Source: Bradyrhizobium erythrophlei
GTDB taxonomy: Bacteria; Pseudomonadota; Alphaproteobacteria; Rhizobiales; Xanthobacteraceae
Assembly: GCF_900142985.1 (NCBI RefSeq)
Contig: NZ_LT670849.1
Coordinates: 3,658,001-3,722,000 of the forward strand
DNA length: 64,000 nt
Direction of reading: 5' to 3'
Below are positions 10,260-19,559 of the stretch, piece after piece. Each line of letters begins with the position of its first letter. The first letter of the stretch is position 1. Under the pieces are notes generated by a model. It did not search any database, was not told the DNA's origin, and was given only the letters and a program-made list of their open reading frames with translations. A program made the translations under genes and the position numbers.

Positions 10260-11048
10260 TCACTCGCCCTTCGTGTCGCGTGCGACGAAAATGGAGAAGC
10301 GAGACCCGCGGCAGGGAGTGGAAGCGACGTCGATGCGGTGACCCAGGATGCTGAGCGCCTGACGAACGATGAAGAGACCGATGCCAAGGCCGTCACATCG
10401 CGCAGCATCAAGACGGGTAAAGGCTTCGAAGATTCTCGAAATGTTTTCTGCAGGAATTCCAATGCCCGTGTCGTATATATCGATCCGGATTCCTGAACAG
10501 GAATGCCTGCAACCGAGCAGGATGCGACCACCCGGTTGGGTGTACTTGATTGCGTTGTTGACCAAATTGCGCAGGACGGCGCCGAGCAGCAGGCTATCGC
10601 TCACGATCGTAGCCCCACAGGAAACCATGTGAATGCTTACGCCCTTGGCCAGCGCATCCTGCTCAATCTCCCGGCAGGCTTGCCGCAAAACTTGATGGAC
10701 ACATACAGGCTTAAGCTCGAGACGCTGAGCACGTTCTTGGATGCGCAGCGCAGCCAGTATTTGCTCGAGCTGTTCCTTTAGTCGATCGACCGCATTTTGG
10801 CCGGACCGCAGGTATAGCTGTTCGGAGCTTGTTCGGACGCCACGTCCAAGGCGTTCGTAGGCTGCCTGAATGACCTGGAGCGGCTGGCGAAGGTCGTGAC
10901 CCGCTATGGCGAGCAGCACCGCCTCAAAATTCTCGGCGCTCTGCGGCCTAGCAGTGGCCGTCAGACTCCAGGACGCCGGCACCCCCGTGGTCGCTCGAAA
11001 CTTTGCGTCGCGTTCTTCCGTCCCGAGATGGTCGCTCACGTCGTGCAT
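10260..11048 (-). CDS. orphan cytoplasmic sensor histidine kinase
   Basis: A 262-residue histidine kinase with no membrane segment. After a short N-terminal stretch it has the H-box LLAIAGHDLRQPLQVIQAAYERL (His near residue 50), an N-box LLGAVLRNLVNNAIKYTQPGG, G1 DIYDTGIGIPAE, F-box IFEAFTR and G2 GLGIGLFIVRQAL. The HDLRQPLQ H-box is the type found in short kinases and in GAF/PAS hybrid kinases of Rhizobiales. The protein lacks its own sensor domain, so a partner protein may supply the signal. No receiver protein is adjacent. The upstream region to 11229 has no other gene. The family is certain, the pathway unknown. Confidence 0.85.
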   Translation of the reverse strand: MHDVSDHLGTEERDAKFRATTGVPASWSLTATARPQSAENFEAVLLAIAGHDLRQPLQVIQAAYERLGRGVRTSSEQLYLRSGQNAVDRLKEQLEQILAALRIQERAQRLELKPVCVHQVLRQACREIEQDALAKGVSIHMVSCGATIVSDSLLLGAVLRNLVNNAIKYTQPGGRILLGCRHSCSGIRIDIYDTGIGIPAENISRIFEAFTRLDAARCDGLGIGLFIVRQALSILGHRIDVASTPCRGSRFSIFVARDTKGE

Positions 11049-11229
11049 GCGCGTTTTCCGCAGATGGTAGTCTCGAAAGATTGCAGAGCAGAGGGTGAGG
11101 CAGTCGTCGCGCGAAAGCGAATTAAATATTTTAAAACCTTGTTAATCGTGGTGCGGCGTGCGCACGAACGTGCGTGCGTTTGCTAGAGGCGCAGAGAATG
11201 AGACGAGCCAAGCCAGATGAAACGAATTG

Positions 11230-11613
11230 TCATACATCGCAGCGATTGCGCAGGATGATCAATTGGACAATAAGTTCGTGGTGTGGCGTAAAATAAAAAG
11301 CGAGGACAAGAGGGTCCGGTAGACCGCGCTTGTCGAAATTTCCATCAACATTGGCAGTGAGAATGAAATTTCCGTAATGGCTCACGATTTTCGTGACTGC
11401 GATCGTCAGCCTATCGCCAATGATGTCTCGCTCTGCCCAGTCCCTGATGGCCGCTTTGCCCCAGTAGTCGCGCAACTGATCGTTGACCAGGGCGTCGTCC
11501 GCGAATGTGGCCATTAGCTGCTCCAAATCGACGCTGTTTGTCGCCTCGATGAATGCAGCGACGAGCGGAGGAAGCGGAATTGGCGTATCGGGCGACGAAG
11601 GCGAACTGGGCAT
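11230..11613 (-). CDS. SnoaL-like / NTF2-fold small protein
   Basis: A 127-residue NTF2-fold protein: LPPLVAAFIEATNSVDLEQLMATFADDALVNDQLRDYWGKAAIRDWAERDIIGDRLTI shows the helix-helix-strand order and the G-K-x-A-I-x-x-W motif of SnoaL-like proteins of the nuclear transport factor 2 group. Members often act as stress or substrate-handling proteins without proven reactions. Start at 11613 was taken because the upstream extension to 11679 (MRQSSPTQACCRKIL) looks non-native, but neither start has a clear ribosome-binding site. A 15-base AT-rich motif at 11690-11704 lies upstream. No operon partner. Confidence 0.75.
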   Translation of the reverse strand: MPSSPSSPDTPIPLPPLVAAFIEATNSVDLEQLMATFADDALVNDQLRDYWGKAAIRDWAERDIIGDRLTIAVTKIVSHYGNFILTANVDGNFDKRGLPDPLVLAFYFTPHHELIVQLIILRNRCDV

Positions 11614-11689
11614 GCAGAACCACGACCGTACATAAAGTATTTTTCGGCAACATGCCTGAGTTGGGGAGCTTTGGCGCATAGTAAGATGT

Positions 11690-11704
11690 AAAAAATTGTA
11701 AATT
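11690..11704 (-). promoter_or_regulatory. 15-base AT-rich motif shared with 22742-22756
   Basis: On the minus strand this reads AATTTACAATTTTTT and lies about 77-91 bases before the SnoaL-like start at 11613. The same 15 bases occur once more, at 22742-22756 on the plus strand, 93-107 bases before the AraC-type gene at 22849. Both are therefore in sense orientation upstream of a gene. It may be an AT-rich UP element or a protein site; chance cannot be ruled out. Confidence 0.3.
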
Positions 11705-11768
11705 GGATCGGGTTCCCGAAGGACAGTGCGGCTTAGGATCCCGGTTCCACAATTCCAGGAGGCGCGGT

Positions 11769-14624
11769 TTATGCGTCTTGCGCGATCATCGCATGCGCCA
11801 ATTTCAGATCCAACGTATCGAAACCTTCCGTGAAACGGTCATAGACATTGGCCACGCATTGACGGGCCTCGACACTCTCGCCGTCTTCCCGAAGAAGGCG
11901 TGCCAAGGTCATTGCCGACCTGAGTTCAAGGCTGAGCGCTTGTTGCGCGTGGGCCTTTGCAATCGACGTCCTCAAACATGTCTTGGCGGATTCACGGTCC
12001 TTTCGCGCTGCGAGGATTTCTCCCTTGATACGCAGCAGTGCAGGCAGGTCAAACTCCGCGCCTGAATGGGTTGCGGCAATTGCACCATCGATCGTGAATA
12101 GCGCTTCTTCCAACTGCCCGATTATTCGAAGACCTTCTGCGAGCGCTCCTATGGCTGCGGCACGAACCACGTTGTATTGCTCGGCGTCCATTATTTCTAA
12201 AGCTTCCCTCAATGACTCTATTCCCGCTTGCGCCTCGCCACTGGCTACCTGAAGTTCGCCCTTTAGCCCAAGCCCCCCGGCGCGATAGGGCCGCAGAGCG
12301 TGTCTTTCGGCGTACCCTATCAACTGTTCGACCAACTCCCGGACCTTGGAGATATTCCCGGTCCAGAAAATGACCGAGGCGCCGTAGAGAAGGGACGTGC
12401 AAACGGATACGGGGTGGTGTCGGCCACGGCTCAATTCATCGATTGCTTTTTGTGCCGTTCTGAGCGCCCGATCCGGAAAGCCGCGCAGCCACAAAACTCG
12501 GGCAAGAGCCACCATGGCTCCTGTACGATTGATGATTCCAAAGTAGTTGTTGACGAGGTGTGAGCCGACTTCGGCGTCAAGTGACATTCCCTTTTCGATA
12601 TGAAACTGCGCTGAAGCGAGATCTCCTTTCATGTAATCCGAAACACCTATCATCCACTCGGCCCAGACAAGGCCGGCAGGGTCAGAGATTGCTTGCGCCA
12701 CGCTTCTTCCACGTTCGACAGCCGCTCGCGCGCCGCGAACGTCACGTTGCCGGACCAGGAACAGATTCAAGCTCGCCAAGAGCTGCAACTCTCGCACCTT
12801 GTCCTTGAGCGTCTCGGCAAGTTCGAGCCCGCGCTCGATCGCGGCGCGAGCGCTGACGTCGTGTCCGCGAGTGTACATATACGCGAGCGCTAAGGATTCC
12901 TGAAGAATTATCTCCGTTTGCGCGCTAATGCTTTTATCACCGCGAGCGACCAAAGCCCATTCGCAAAAGTATCTACACTCTTCCAGTAGAGATAAGCCCA
13001 ATAGCAACGGCGCCGCTTGCGCGACGAGAGCTGTTCCAAAGGCAGGGTCGCCACGATCCGACAGTGCCCACCCCAGCGCCGCGCGCACGTTGCCTATGTG
13101 TGGGGCATATAGCGAGAAATCGTGCTGGCCGATCCTCGAGTTGGTAATCTCGTCGCGTTGCAGAAACCTTGAATAATATTCCGCATGGCGGCGCGCGACG
13201 CAATCTGCTTCACCCCGTTCAGCGAGTTTTGCTCGGGCATATGCGCGTGTCGTTTCGGGCAACCGATAGTATGCCGATTCGGATTCTTGAGTCGTCGATA
13301 TTAGTGACTTCGTGAGTAGGCTTTCGAGAGCCTCGATAGTGCTCGCTTCTTCTGCCTTTGTCTCCGACGCAACCGAGCAGGCTGCCTCAACCGTGAAATC
13401 CCCGACGAACACCGAGAGCCTGCGAAGAACAACCCGTTCCTGCTCGGGAAGGAGTTTGTAACTCCAATCAAGCATCGCGTTCATGGTTTGGTGCCGGGGC
13501 ACCCCGGTTCGGCGTCCGTGCCAAAGCAGGCTGAAGCGATTGTCGAGCAGTTCCGCAATTCCACGAATCCCGAGAGAGCCTGCGCGACTGGCCGCGAGTT
13601 CGATCGCTAGCGCAATTCCATCAAGTCGGCGACAGATCGAGGCGACGATCGGTGCGTCAACTTCGCTCAACGCTGTTCTTTGGCCAGCCGCCGCTGCCCG
13701 ATCCATGAAGAGTTGGACAGCTGGATATCCCATCACTTCGGCGGCGGTTGTATCGGCATGCTCTGGCGGACAATCAAGTGAGTACAACAAGTGGACATGT
13801 TCACCTTCGACACGAAGCGCCTCGCGGCTGGTCGCGAGGATATACGCTTGTGGCGCCTCGTTGACGACGCGTTCTGCCAACTCGGAAGCCGATTCGATCA
13901 CGTGCTCACAGTTGTCAAGAATCAGCAGAATCTTCTTTTCGTCCAGATATGTTACAAGGCTGCCGAAAGGGTCATGAGCCTGAACCATGAAGCCGAGCGC
14001 CGAGCCGACCGCCGTCGGCACGAGTTGAGAATTTGTCAACGTGCCCAGATCGATAAAGAAAACGGCGCCACGAAAGCCCTTCAGCAACGAATGCGCAACC
14101 GAAATGGCGACCGTCGTCTTTCCTATTCCGCCTGGGCCCACGATGCTCACGAAGCGTCCCATGATGAGCTGCTCGGATACGGCTCGAACAACTTCATCCC
14201 GCCCGACCATTCGTTCCAATGGCTGCGGAAGCTTTCTGGGCAACTCGCCGTCCGTATTTCCTTCGGCGGTGGTGGGGCGCGCTATCGCATGTGACACTGG
14301 TGCGACAAAACAATAACCGCGACCGGAGACGTTAGATATGTATCGAGTGCCGTCCTCTCCGTCGTTCAGCGCCTTCCGCAGCGTACCGATCTGCACGCGG
14401 AGATTTGCTTCAAAGACCGTTACATTCGGCCAAGCGCTAGAGATCAACTCGTTGTAGCTGACGACCTCGCCGGCACGCTCCACCAAAGCAATCAGGAGAT
14501 CGAGCGCGCGGCCTCCCAGATGTATCGGGTCGTCAGCCCGTTTGAGCTGCCTGCCTGTCACAAACAAACTAAACGGACCAAAGGAAAGAGCATCCTCCGG
14601 TAAGGAATGTCGGTGATCATTCAT
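11769..14624 (-). CDS. winged-helix / STAND-ATPase transcriptional regulator (copy 1)
   Basis: A 951-residue regulator. Residues ~12-110 form an OmpR/PhoB-type winged helix (LSFGPFSLFVTGRQLKR... RALDLLIALVERAGEVVSYNELI... YISNVSGRGYCFVAP). Residues ~140-420 are an AP/NB-ARC-like P-loop ATPase with VGRDEVV, Walker A GPGGIGKTT, Walker B ILLILDNCEHV and a sensor-like YILATSREALRV. The C-terminal ~500 residues are helical, TPR-like repeats. This is the AfsR/MalT-type layout: inactive ADP form, inducer-driven ATP exchange, oligomerisation, DNA binding. No receiver or kinase domain exists. It is followed upstream by a close paralogue (15018-17924) in the same direction. Target genes and inducer are unknown; a palindrome lies in its own upstream region. 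Confidence 0.9.
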   Translation of the reverse strand: MNDHRHSLPEDALSFGPFSLFVTGRQLKRADDPIHLGGRALDLLIALVERAGEVVSYNELISSAWPNVTVFEANLRVQIGTLRKALNDGEDGTRYISNVSGRGYCFVAPVSHAIARPTTAEGNTDGELPRKLPQPLERMVGRDEVVRAVSEQLIMGRFVSIVGPGGIGKTTVAISVAHSLLKGFRGAVFFIDLGTLTNSQLVPTAVGSALGFMVQAHDPFGSLVTYLDEKKILLILDNCEHVIESASELAERVVNEAPQAYILATSREALRVEGEHVHLLYSLDCPPEHADTTAAEVMGYPAVQLFMDRAAAAGQRTALSEVDAPIVASICRRLDGIALAIELAASRAGSLGIRGIAELLDNRFSLLWHGRRTGVPRHQTMNAMLDWSYKLLPEQERVVLRRLSVFVGDFTVEAACSVASETKAEEASTIEALESLLTKSLISTTQESESAYYRLPETTRAYARAKLAERGEADCVARRHAEYYSRFLQRDEITNSRIGQHDFSLYAPHIGNVRAALGWALSDRGDPAFGTALVAQAAPLLLGLSLLEECRYFCEWALVARGDKSISAQTEIILQESLALAYMYTRGHDVSARAAIERGLELAETLKDKVRELQLLASLNLFLVRQRDVRGARAAVERGRSVAQAISDPAGLVWAEWMIGVSDYMKGDLASAQFHIEKGMSLDAEVGSHLVNNYFGIINRTGAMVALARVLWLRGFPDRALRTAQKAIDELSRGRHHPVSVCTSLLYGASVIFWTGNISKVRELVEQLIGYAERHALRPYRAGGLGLKGELQVASGEAQAGIESLREALEIMDAEQYNVVRAAAIGALAEGLRIIGQLEEALFTIDGAIAATHSGAEFDLPALLRIKGEILAARKDRESAKTCLRTSIAKAHAQQALSLELRSAMTLARLLREDGESVEARQCVANVYDRFTEGFDTLDLKLAHAMIAQDA

Positions 14625-14720
14625 CCGAATTTCCGCTCACATGAGCGAGCACGGGCAGCCGTGCGTAGCGGAATTCCTCGTTAAGGCCTACATTGCGCCG
14701 GGCCGTCATGCAGCTCTACT

Positions 14721-14753
14721 GTGTCACACATAGTATGTGATACTCGGGTGTCA
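14721..14753. promoter_or_regulatory. palindrome and direct half-sites upstream of regulator copy 1
   Basis: A 13-base perfect palindrome CACATA-G-TATGTG (14727-14739) is embedded in repeated GTGTCA-type half-sites (GTGTCA 14721-14726, GTGATA 14737-14742, GTGTCA 14748-14753). It lies 97-129 bases upstream of the regulator start at 14624. OmpR-type winged helices usually bind direct repeats, so this could be an autoregulatory site. The remaining part of the 14625-15017 gap shows no gene. Confidence 0.35.
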
Positions 14754-15017
14754 GCAGCCCAATCATCCGAGTACCCCACCACGCACGGAAAGCACAAGCC
14801 GTAGAGATAAAGTATAGGACGATGGCGTGAAGTCGGCAAGTTCGCTCGGTGCTGAGTCTTCCGTCGAGTGCGAAAGGAACCTTGGCGTAAACCTCTGAGC
14901 GATATGCGATATGGGAATGAGCGCGTTGTCGAGCGTTCCGATTTTTGGCTGCACGGTCATCGCTGGCCAGCAGTTCGCCCGCCTTCGAGCCATCTACCGG
15001 GCAATATCAAACCGAGC

Positions 15018-17924
15018 TTAGCTTGCTCGGCAGCCGGACCTATGAAGACGCACTTGATCTGAAGCTGAAGTGGATAGGAGGGCGCGGGCTGCCCGCAAAT
15101 CTGCCGTCTCGAACCCCTCTGTATATCGCCCATAGATGTCCGCCAGCATATCACGCGCCGCGTCCGCACGTCCCTGGTCTGTCCACAAGCGGAATAGCAA
15201 AATTGCTGAGCGCAATTCCCATCCAGGAGACGATTGCTTCCGGGCCAAGTTGATTGATGTCATGAGCGACTTCTCAGCCGCCGTCCAGTGTTGTGGCGAC
15301 AGCGCCAAGAGCGTCTTCGCGCTTGTGCGAAGCAGATCGGGAAGCTCGAACGTCCCACTTCCGCGCTCGGCTTTGGTGACGGCGTCTTCAATAAGATCAA
15401 GCGCCTCCTCGGGCTCGCCTTCCCGAAGCAATCCTTCCGCCAACGCGCGGGAAATCGCCGGGAAAAGAATATAGTTGCGCTCAGCAGCCAGTATCGAGCG
15501 TGCGCGGCGCAGATGCGCAATGCCGGCGGACGTTTCACCACGCGCTACCAGGAGTTCGCCCAATCTGACGAGACCGCACGCGTGATACGGAACCAGCGAG
15601 TGCTTTTCGGCGCCAGCTATCAGCTCATCGATGAGTGCTGCCGCGACATGCTCGTCGCCGCGCCAGAGAAAAATCTCAGCGCCATAGATCAAACAAATGG
15701 ATAACGTCACCGGATTGCCTTCTCGTCGAGCGAACTCGATGCCGCTTTGCGAAAATTCCGCCGCCCTGCAGGGAAAACCGCGCAACCATAAAGCTCTGGA
15801 AAGCCCAACTCGAGCCCAGAGTTCGTGATCGAAGCCGAAGTATTGGCTTCGGCCTAGTGCGGTAGCTGCCGCACGCTCGAAACCCCTCTCGTAGTGCTGC
15901 TGCGCCTCTGCTTGGTTCCCGAGCAGATGATGGCTTCCCCCCAGCATCCACTCACCGACGACTTTCTCGCGCGGCCCGCCAAACTCGGCGGCTGCGGCTG
16001 AATACTGCACAGCGGCCGCGAGCGCGCCGGCGAAATCTCCCGCGCGCATCCGAAGGAGATTACGACCGGCAAGCAAGTGCATTAGCTGCTCTGTTTCGCG
16101 CAACGCCTCGGCGAGCGAAATTCCGCGTTCGAGCGCGCCGGCCACCTCTCTGCTGTCGCCCTGAGCAAACATAGACGACATGGCAAGCGAGGCTTGCAGC
16201 GTAAGTTCTCGTTGTGTCCCCCGATCGGATTCGCCAAGTGCTGATATTGCCTTTTGGCACCATTGCTGGCATTCGCTTAGCATTGACGAATTTAAGAATA
16301 AGGGTGCCGCGCCGGCTCCGAGGGTGACTCCAATCGACGCGTCGCCCGACGGCGAGAAACTCCATTGGAGCGCTGCTCTCACGTCCCCCAACAGCGGGCT
16401 GTGGTTAGAGCTGCATTGGCTTTGGAGGAAACCATGAGGGGTTACGAGCGGATGCTCTGAAAAATAGAGGGCGTGTCGTCTTGCTATCGTACATTCTTCG
16501 TTTCGTTCAGCCAGTTTCAGAGCAGCGTAGTTTCGCGTCGTATCCAGGAGGCGGTACAGGCTTTTGTCGCCACCTGGGGAAGCCATTAGAAGCGACTTGT
16601 CGACCAGCTTTGTGATTATGTTGATAAACGCCGACGTAGGCTCATTCGATTCGGCCGCCACCGCTTGGGCGGCTTGCAGAGTGAAGGGGTCAACAAAGAG
16701 CGACAGCCTGCAAAGAACCTTCTTTTCGTCCTCTGATAAGAGATCGTAGCTCCAATCAAGAGTTGCTCGCAATGTCTGATGCCGAGACGCCTTACGCCGA
16801 CCGAGCCAAAACAGCGCCAATCGATCACTAATCAGTTCGGACACTCCTCGAATACCATATTGACTTGCGTGGCCGGCTATCAACTCGATCGCCAACGGAA
16901 CGCCATCGAGTTGACGGCAAACGTTTGCGACTATGCGTGCGTCGTCATCTCCAATATCCGCGTCGTAACCGCCAGCGGCCGCGCGCTCCATGAAGAGTTG
17001 TAGCGCCGGAAAGACAAGTAGATCGCCACTGGTAGCCTCATTCAGCGGAAATCCAAGCGGTGGGAGCCAATAGAGGTGCTCGCCAGAAACCTGCAGCGGT
17101 TCGCGACTTGTTGCGATGATGTGCACGAAGGGTGCGGTTTGGAAGAGAGAGTCGACCAAAGGTGCGACGGCATCGACAACATGCTCGCAGCTATCAAGAA
17201 CAAGAAGTATTCGCCGTTCGGTAAGGAACGTCAGCAGCCCCGCGAGTGAGCCCTGTGTCTGAGCATGATATCCGACTGCACTCGCGACAGCCGGAATAAC
17301 AAGTGCACCGTCCTTGAGAGACGAAAGGTCTACGAAACAGATTGTATCATCAAATTCGTTCATCATCGCGTGTGCGACGGCGATGACCAGAGTCGTCTTG
17401 CCTATACCACCAGGGCCAACGATGCTTACGAATCGCTTGGTGACGATCATCGACTGCAAGGCATCGATGTTCTCGTCACGGCCAATCATTCGTCGCAACT
17501 TCGGAGGCAGCGTCCGCTTCTTAACTGATGGCGAGGAGGCCGTCGTGCTTTGCTTTAGTTGCCGGTGAGTTGGTGCAACAAAGCAATAACCTCGGCCGGC
17601 GACGTTAGTGATGTATCGTGCGCCATTCCGGCCGTCTCCGAGCACCTTGCGAATAGCCGCTATATGGACGCGAAGATTGGCTTCCTCCACGGTAACGCCG
17701 GTCCAGACCTGCGCCATGAGCTGCTTATGAGTGAGGGTCTCGCCAGGCCGCTCCACCAGCGCGATCAGGAGATCAAATGCTCGACCGTCAATCGGAAGTG
17801 ACTCGTCGTTTTTTTTTAATAACCTCTCAGCCGCGAACAGCCTGAAAGGACCGAAGGTGACGACGTCATTCGTGCATGAGTTGGCGAGATCAAGCATAGA
17901 GACAATCCGAAGGCCCCCGGCCAT
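15018..17924 (-). CDS. winged-helix / STAND-ATPase transcriptional regulator (copy 2)
   Basis: A 968-residue paralogue of the 11769-14624 protein with the same order of parts: winged helix (VTFGPFRLFAAERLLKKND... RAFDLLIALVERPGETLTHKQLM... YITNVAGRGYCFVAP), P-loop ATPase with GRDENIDALQ, Walker A GPGGIGKTT, Walker B ILLVLDSCEHVVD and IIATSREPLQV, then a long TPR-like helical region. An alternative start at 17897 (MLDLANS) would remove nine residues. Close similarity along the full length shows tandem duplication, while differences in the C-terminal sensor half suggest different inducers. A run of three direct repeats and a palindrome lie 84-136 bases upstream. Same caveats on target and inducer as for its neighbour. 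Confidence 0.9.
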   Translation of the reverse strand: MAGGLRIVSMLDLANSCTNDVVTFGPFRLFAAERLLKKNDESLPIDGRAFDLLIALVERPGETLTHKQLMAQVWTGVTVEEANLRVHIAAIRKVLGDGRNGARYITNVAGRGYCFVAPTHRQLKQSTTASSPSVKKRTLPPKLRRMIGRDENIDALQSMIVTKRFVSIVGPGGIGKTTLVIAVAHAMMNEFDDTICFVDLSSLKDGALVIPAVASAVGYHAQTQGSLAGLLTFLTERRILLVLDSCEHVVDAVAPLVDSLFQTAPFVHIIATSREPLQVSGEHLYWLPPLGFPLNEATSGDLLVFPALQLFMERAAAGGYDADIGDDDARIVANVCRQLDGVPLAIELIAGHASQYGIRGVSELISDRLALFWLGRRKASRHQTLRATLDWSYDLLSEDEKKVLCRLSLFVDPFTLQAAQAVAAESNEPTSAFINIITKLVDKSLLMASPGGDKSLYRLLDTTRNYAALKLAERNEECTIARRHALYFSEHPLVTPHGFLQSQCSSNHSPLLGDVRAALQWSFSPSGDASIGVTLGAGAAPLFLNSSMLSECQQWCQKAISALGESDRGTQRELTLQASLAMSSMFAQGDSREVAGALERGISLAEALRETEQLMHLLAGRNLLRMRAGDFAGALAAAVQYSAAAAEFGGPREKVVGEWMLGGSHHLLGNQAEAQQHYERGFERAAATALGRSQYFGFDHELWARVGLSRALWLRGFPCRAAEFSQSGIEFARREGNPVTLSICLIYGAEIFLWRGDEHVAAALIDELIAGAEKHSLVPYHACGLVRLGELLVARGETSAGIAHLRRARSILAAERNYILFPAISRALAEGLLREGEPEEALDLIEDAVTKAERGSGTFELPDLLRTSAKTLLALSPQHWTAAEKSLMTSINLARKQSSPGWELRSAILLFRLWTDQGRADAARDMLADIYGRYTEGFETADLRAARALLSTSASDQVRLHRSGCRAS

Positions 17925-18007
17925 CCCATGTGCAGCTTGCCACGCGAGGTATCGTTTGCGCGGAAGATCGACGCGTCGCTGATTGATGTGAGCTATTTCA
18001 TGTATCG

Positions 18008-18060
18008 ATCGTGCACAAAATGTACGAATCGTACACGGCTGAACGCAAGGATCGTACTCA
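18008..18060. promoter_or_regulatory. three direct repeats ATCGTRCWCR plus palindrome (operator candidate)
   Basis: ATCGTGCACA (18008-18017), ATCGTACACG (18028-18037) and ATCGTACTCA (18051-18060) are spaced 20 and 23 bases start to start, close to two helical turns. Overlapping the middle copy is the perfect palindrome TGTACGA-A-TCGTACA (18021-18035). They lie upstream of the leftward regulator copy 2. Direct repeats at helical spacing are what OmpR-type winged helices bind, so autoregulation or cross-regulation by the two paralogues is a reasonable guess. The rest of the 17925-18265 gap has no supported gene. Confidence 0.45.
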
Positions 18061-18265
18061 CGGTGGGCCTTGAAGTTCGCATCGTGGTGGTTCGTGATCT
18101 AGAACGCGTTGCTGCGGAGAGCTTCGTCATTCTGCTCCGCGCTGGGCCCTCCAGAAGCCGGCCTGGAGCGCGGCAACGCCTCGGATTGTGTCAAGCGGCA
18201 ACAAACGTGCTCACGTCGTCCTCAGACAAGTGGACTTGCCTCGATGAAATCTTGGGACATGTCCA

Positions 18266-19225
18266 TTAATAAACTAACTTGCTCCAGGCGCGAGGACTTA
18301 AGCCGACGCGTCGGGTAAATACTCGTGTGAAGTGGCTTCTGTCGACGAAACCGCAACTTTGAGCAATCGCGGACAGCGATGCATCTCGATCCCGAAGCAT
18401 CACCTTCGCCGTATCGACCCGCACCTGGAGCAGCCACGCGTGCGGAGCGAGGCCGGTTGATTTGCGGAATGCCCGCGAGAAGTGGCCGACCGACAGCCCG
18501 CACATTTTAGAGATTTCACTCAGCGATATCGCGCCAGCCAGATTGTTAGCAATCAATTCCTTCGACAATCTTTCCTGCCATGGCGCGAGCCCGCCCTTGA
18601 GCGGCTTTGAAAGCGTGCAGATTCCGCCGTATTTTTCTGCTGTATGACTTGCGAATGCCAGCATCACGTAATCCAAGAATAGTCGATTGGCTTGCTCAGG
18701 AGCGCGAAACGCTGGCATCAGGGATAAGCCCAAATGTTTGATTGTCTCGTCCGAGATCCCCACACCAGGCTCGTACTGAAGTTCGTCTATGCGCGGCATC
18801 TCCGCCTGATCCGTCAGAACGTCGATCGCCATTTTGGGTAAATAGAAGAGAGTGGAATGGTAAGGTCTATCAACTAACACGCGCGGCTCGCGCCTCATAT
18901 CGCTGATCAGGATTTGGCCTGCCCGGAGAGGTGCGGATGAAACATGACGGTCGCATTCCCAATAGCAATTCTTAGCGGCGTCATTCATGACCAAAGTGAC
19001 CATATAGGCGTCAAAGCGAGGCAATGCAGCCGATAGCGTCCCTGATGGCTTGAGCACATGGATGTCGGTTACCGCGATCTCAGCCTGTCCCAACGATCGC
19101 GTCACGATGGCGGGCGCGTCCTCTAGGCCTAGTTTTTCCGCTAGGCTGCGACCGTAAGGAAAGTGCGGGCTGCGCGAAGAGTTGGATCTGTCCATTGCAG
19201 CTTCCAATTCATATTCGGATAGCAC
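18266..19225 (-). CDS. AraC-family transcriptional regulator
   Basis: A 319-residue AraC/XylS-type activator. The C-terminal ~100 residues form the double helix-turn-helix: ISLSEISKMCGLSVGHFSRAFRKSTGLAPHAWLLQVRVDTAKVMLRD, then LSAIAQSCGFVDRSHFTRVFTRRVGLSPRAWSKL. The N-terminal ~200 residues are a non-conserved sensing domain with beta-rich pattern and no membrane segment. A second possible start is 19195 (MDRSNSS). The gene is divergent from nothing nearby: the sulfite-dehydrogenase operon reads in the same direction upstream of it and ends 334 bases before its start. Target unknown. Confidence 0.9.
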   Translation of the reverse strand: MLSEYELEAAMDRSNSSRSPHFPYGRSLAEKLGLEDAPAIVTRSLGQAEIAVTDIHVLKPSGTLSAALPRFDAYMVTLVMNDAAKNCYWECDRHVSSAPLRAGQILISDMRREPRVLVDRPYHSTLFYLPKMAIDVLTDQAEMPRIDELQYEPGVGISDETIKHLGLSLMPAFRAPEQANRLFLDYVMLAFASHTAEKYGGICTLSKPLKGGLAPWQERLSKELIANNLAGAISLSEISKMCGLSVGHFSRAFRKSTGLAPHAWLLQVRVDTAKVMLRDRDASLSAIAQSCGFVDRSHFTRVFTRRVGLSPRAWSKLVY

Positions 19226-19559
19226 TCAGCCTCGCGAGTAAATCACAGCATCGTTCGAACCAAAAGCGCCGAGAGGCCTGCGGGCAACGGAACTTGGTGT
19301 CATTAGCTCGAGGCTCTCCCGGGTGCCCCACGGAAGCGGGTGCGGACGGCTCCTTCGGCTGAGGCCAACTTGCCACTTACTGAGAAGCTGATCGCCATGA
19401 CTTCCTCGCGAACCCTTCCTAGGGAGCGTACCTGTTAGTCTCCAATTTGCATGGATGGGTCCATACCGTGTCCGATCGATTGGTACGGCCAAACCAAACG
19501 CGATGCCTCGTCTCGTGTTTTCATGCACGTGCCCAACTCTCGCCAGTCTGAATGCCGTG
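19226..19559. other. intergenic region, no supported gene
   Basis: Between the AraC gene and the cytochrome operon. The short open frames here lack ribosome-binding sites and domains. It should contain the promoter of the leftward AraC gene; no clear -35/-10 pair was found. Confidence 0.4.
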
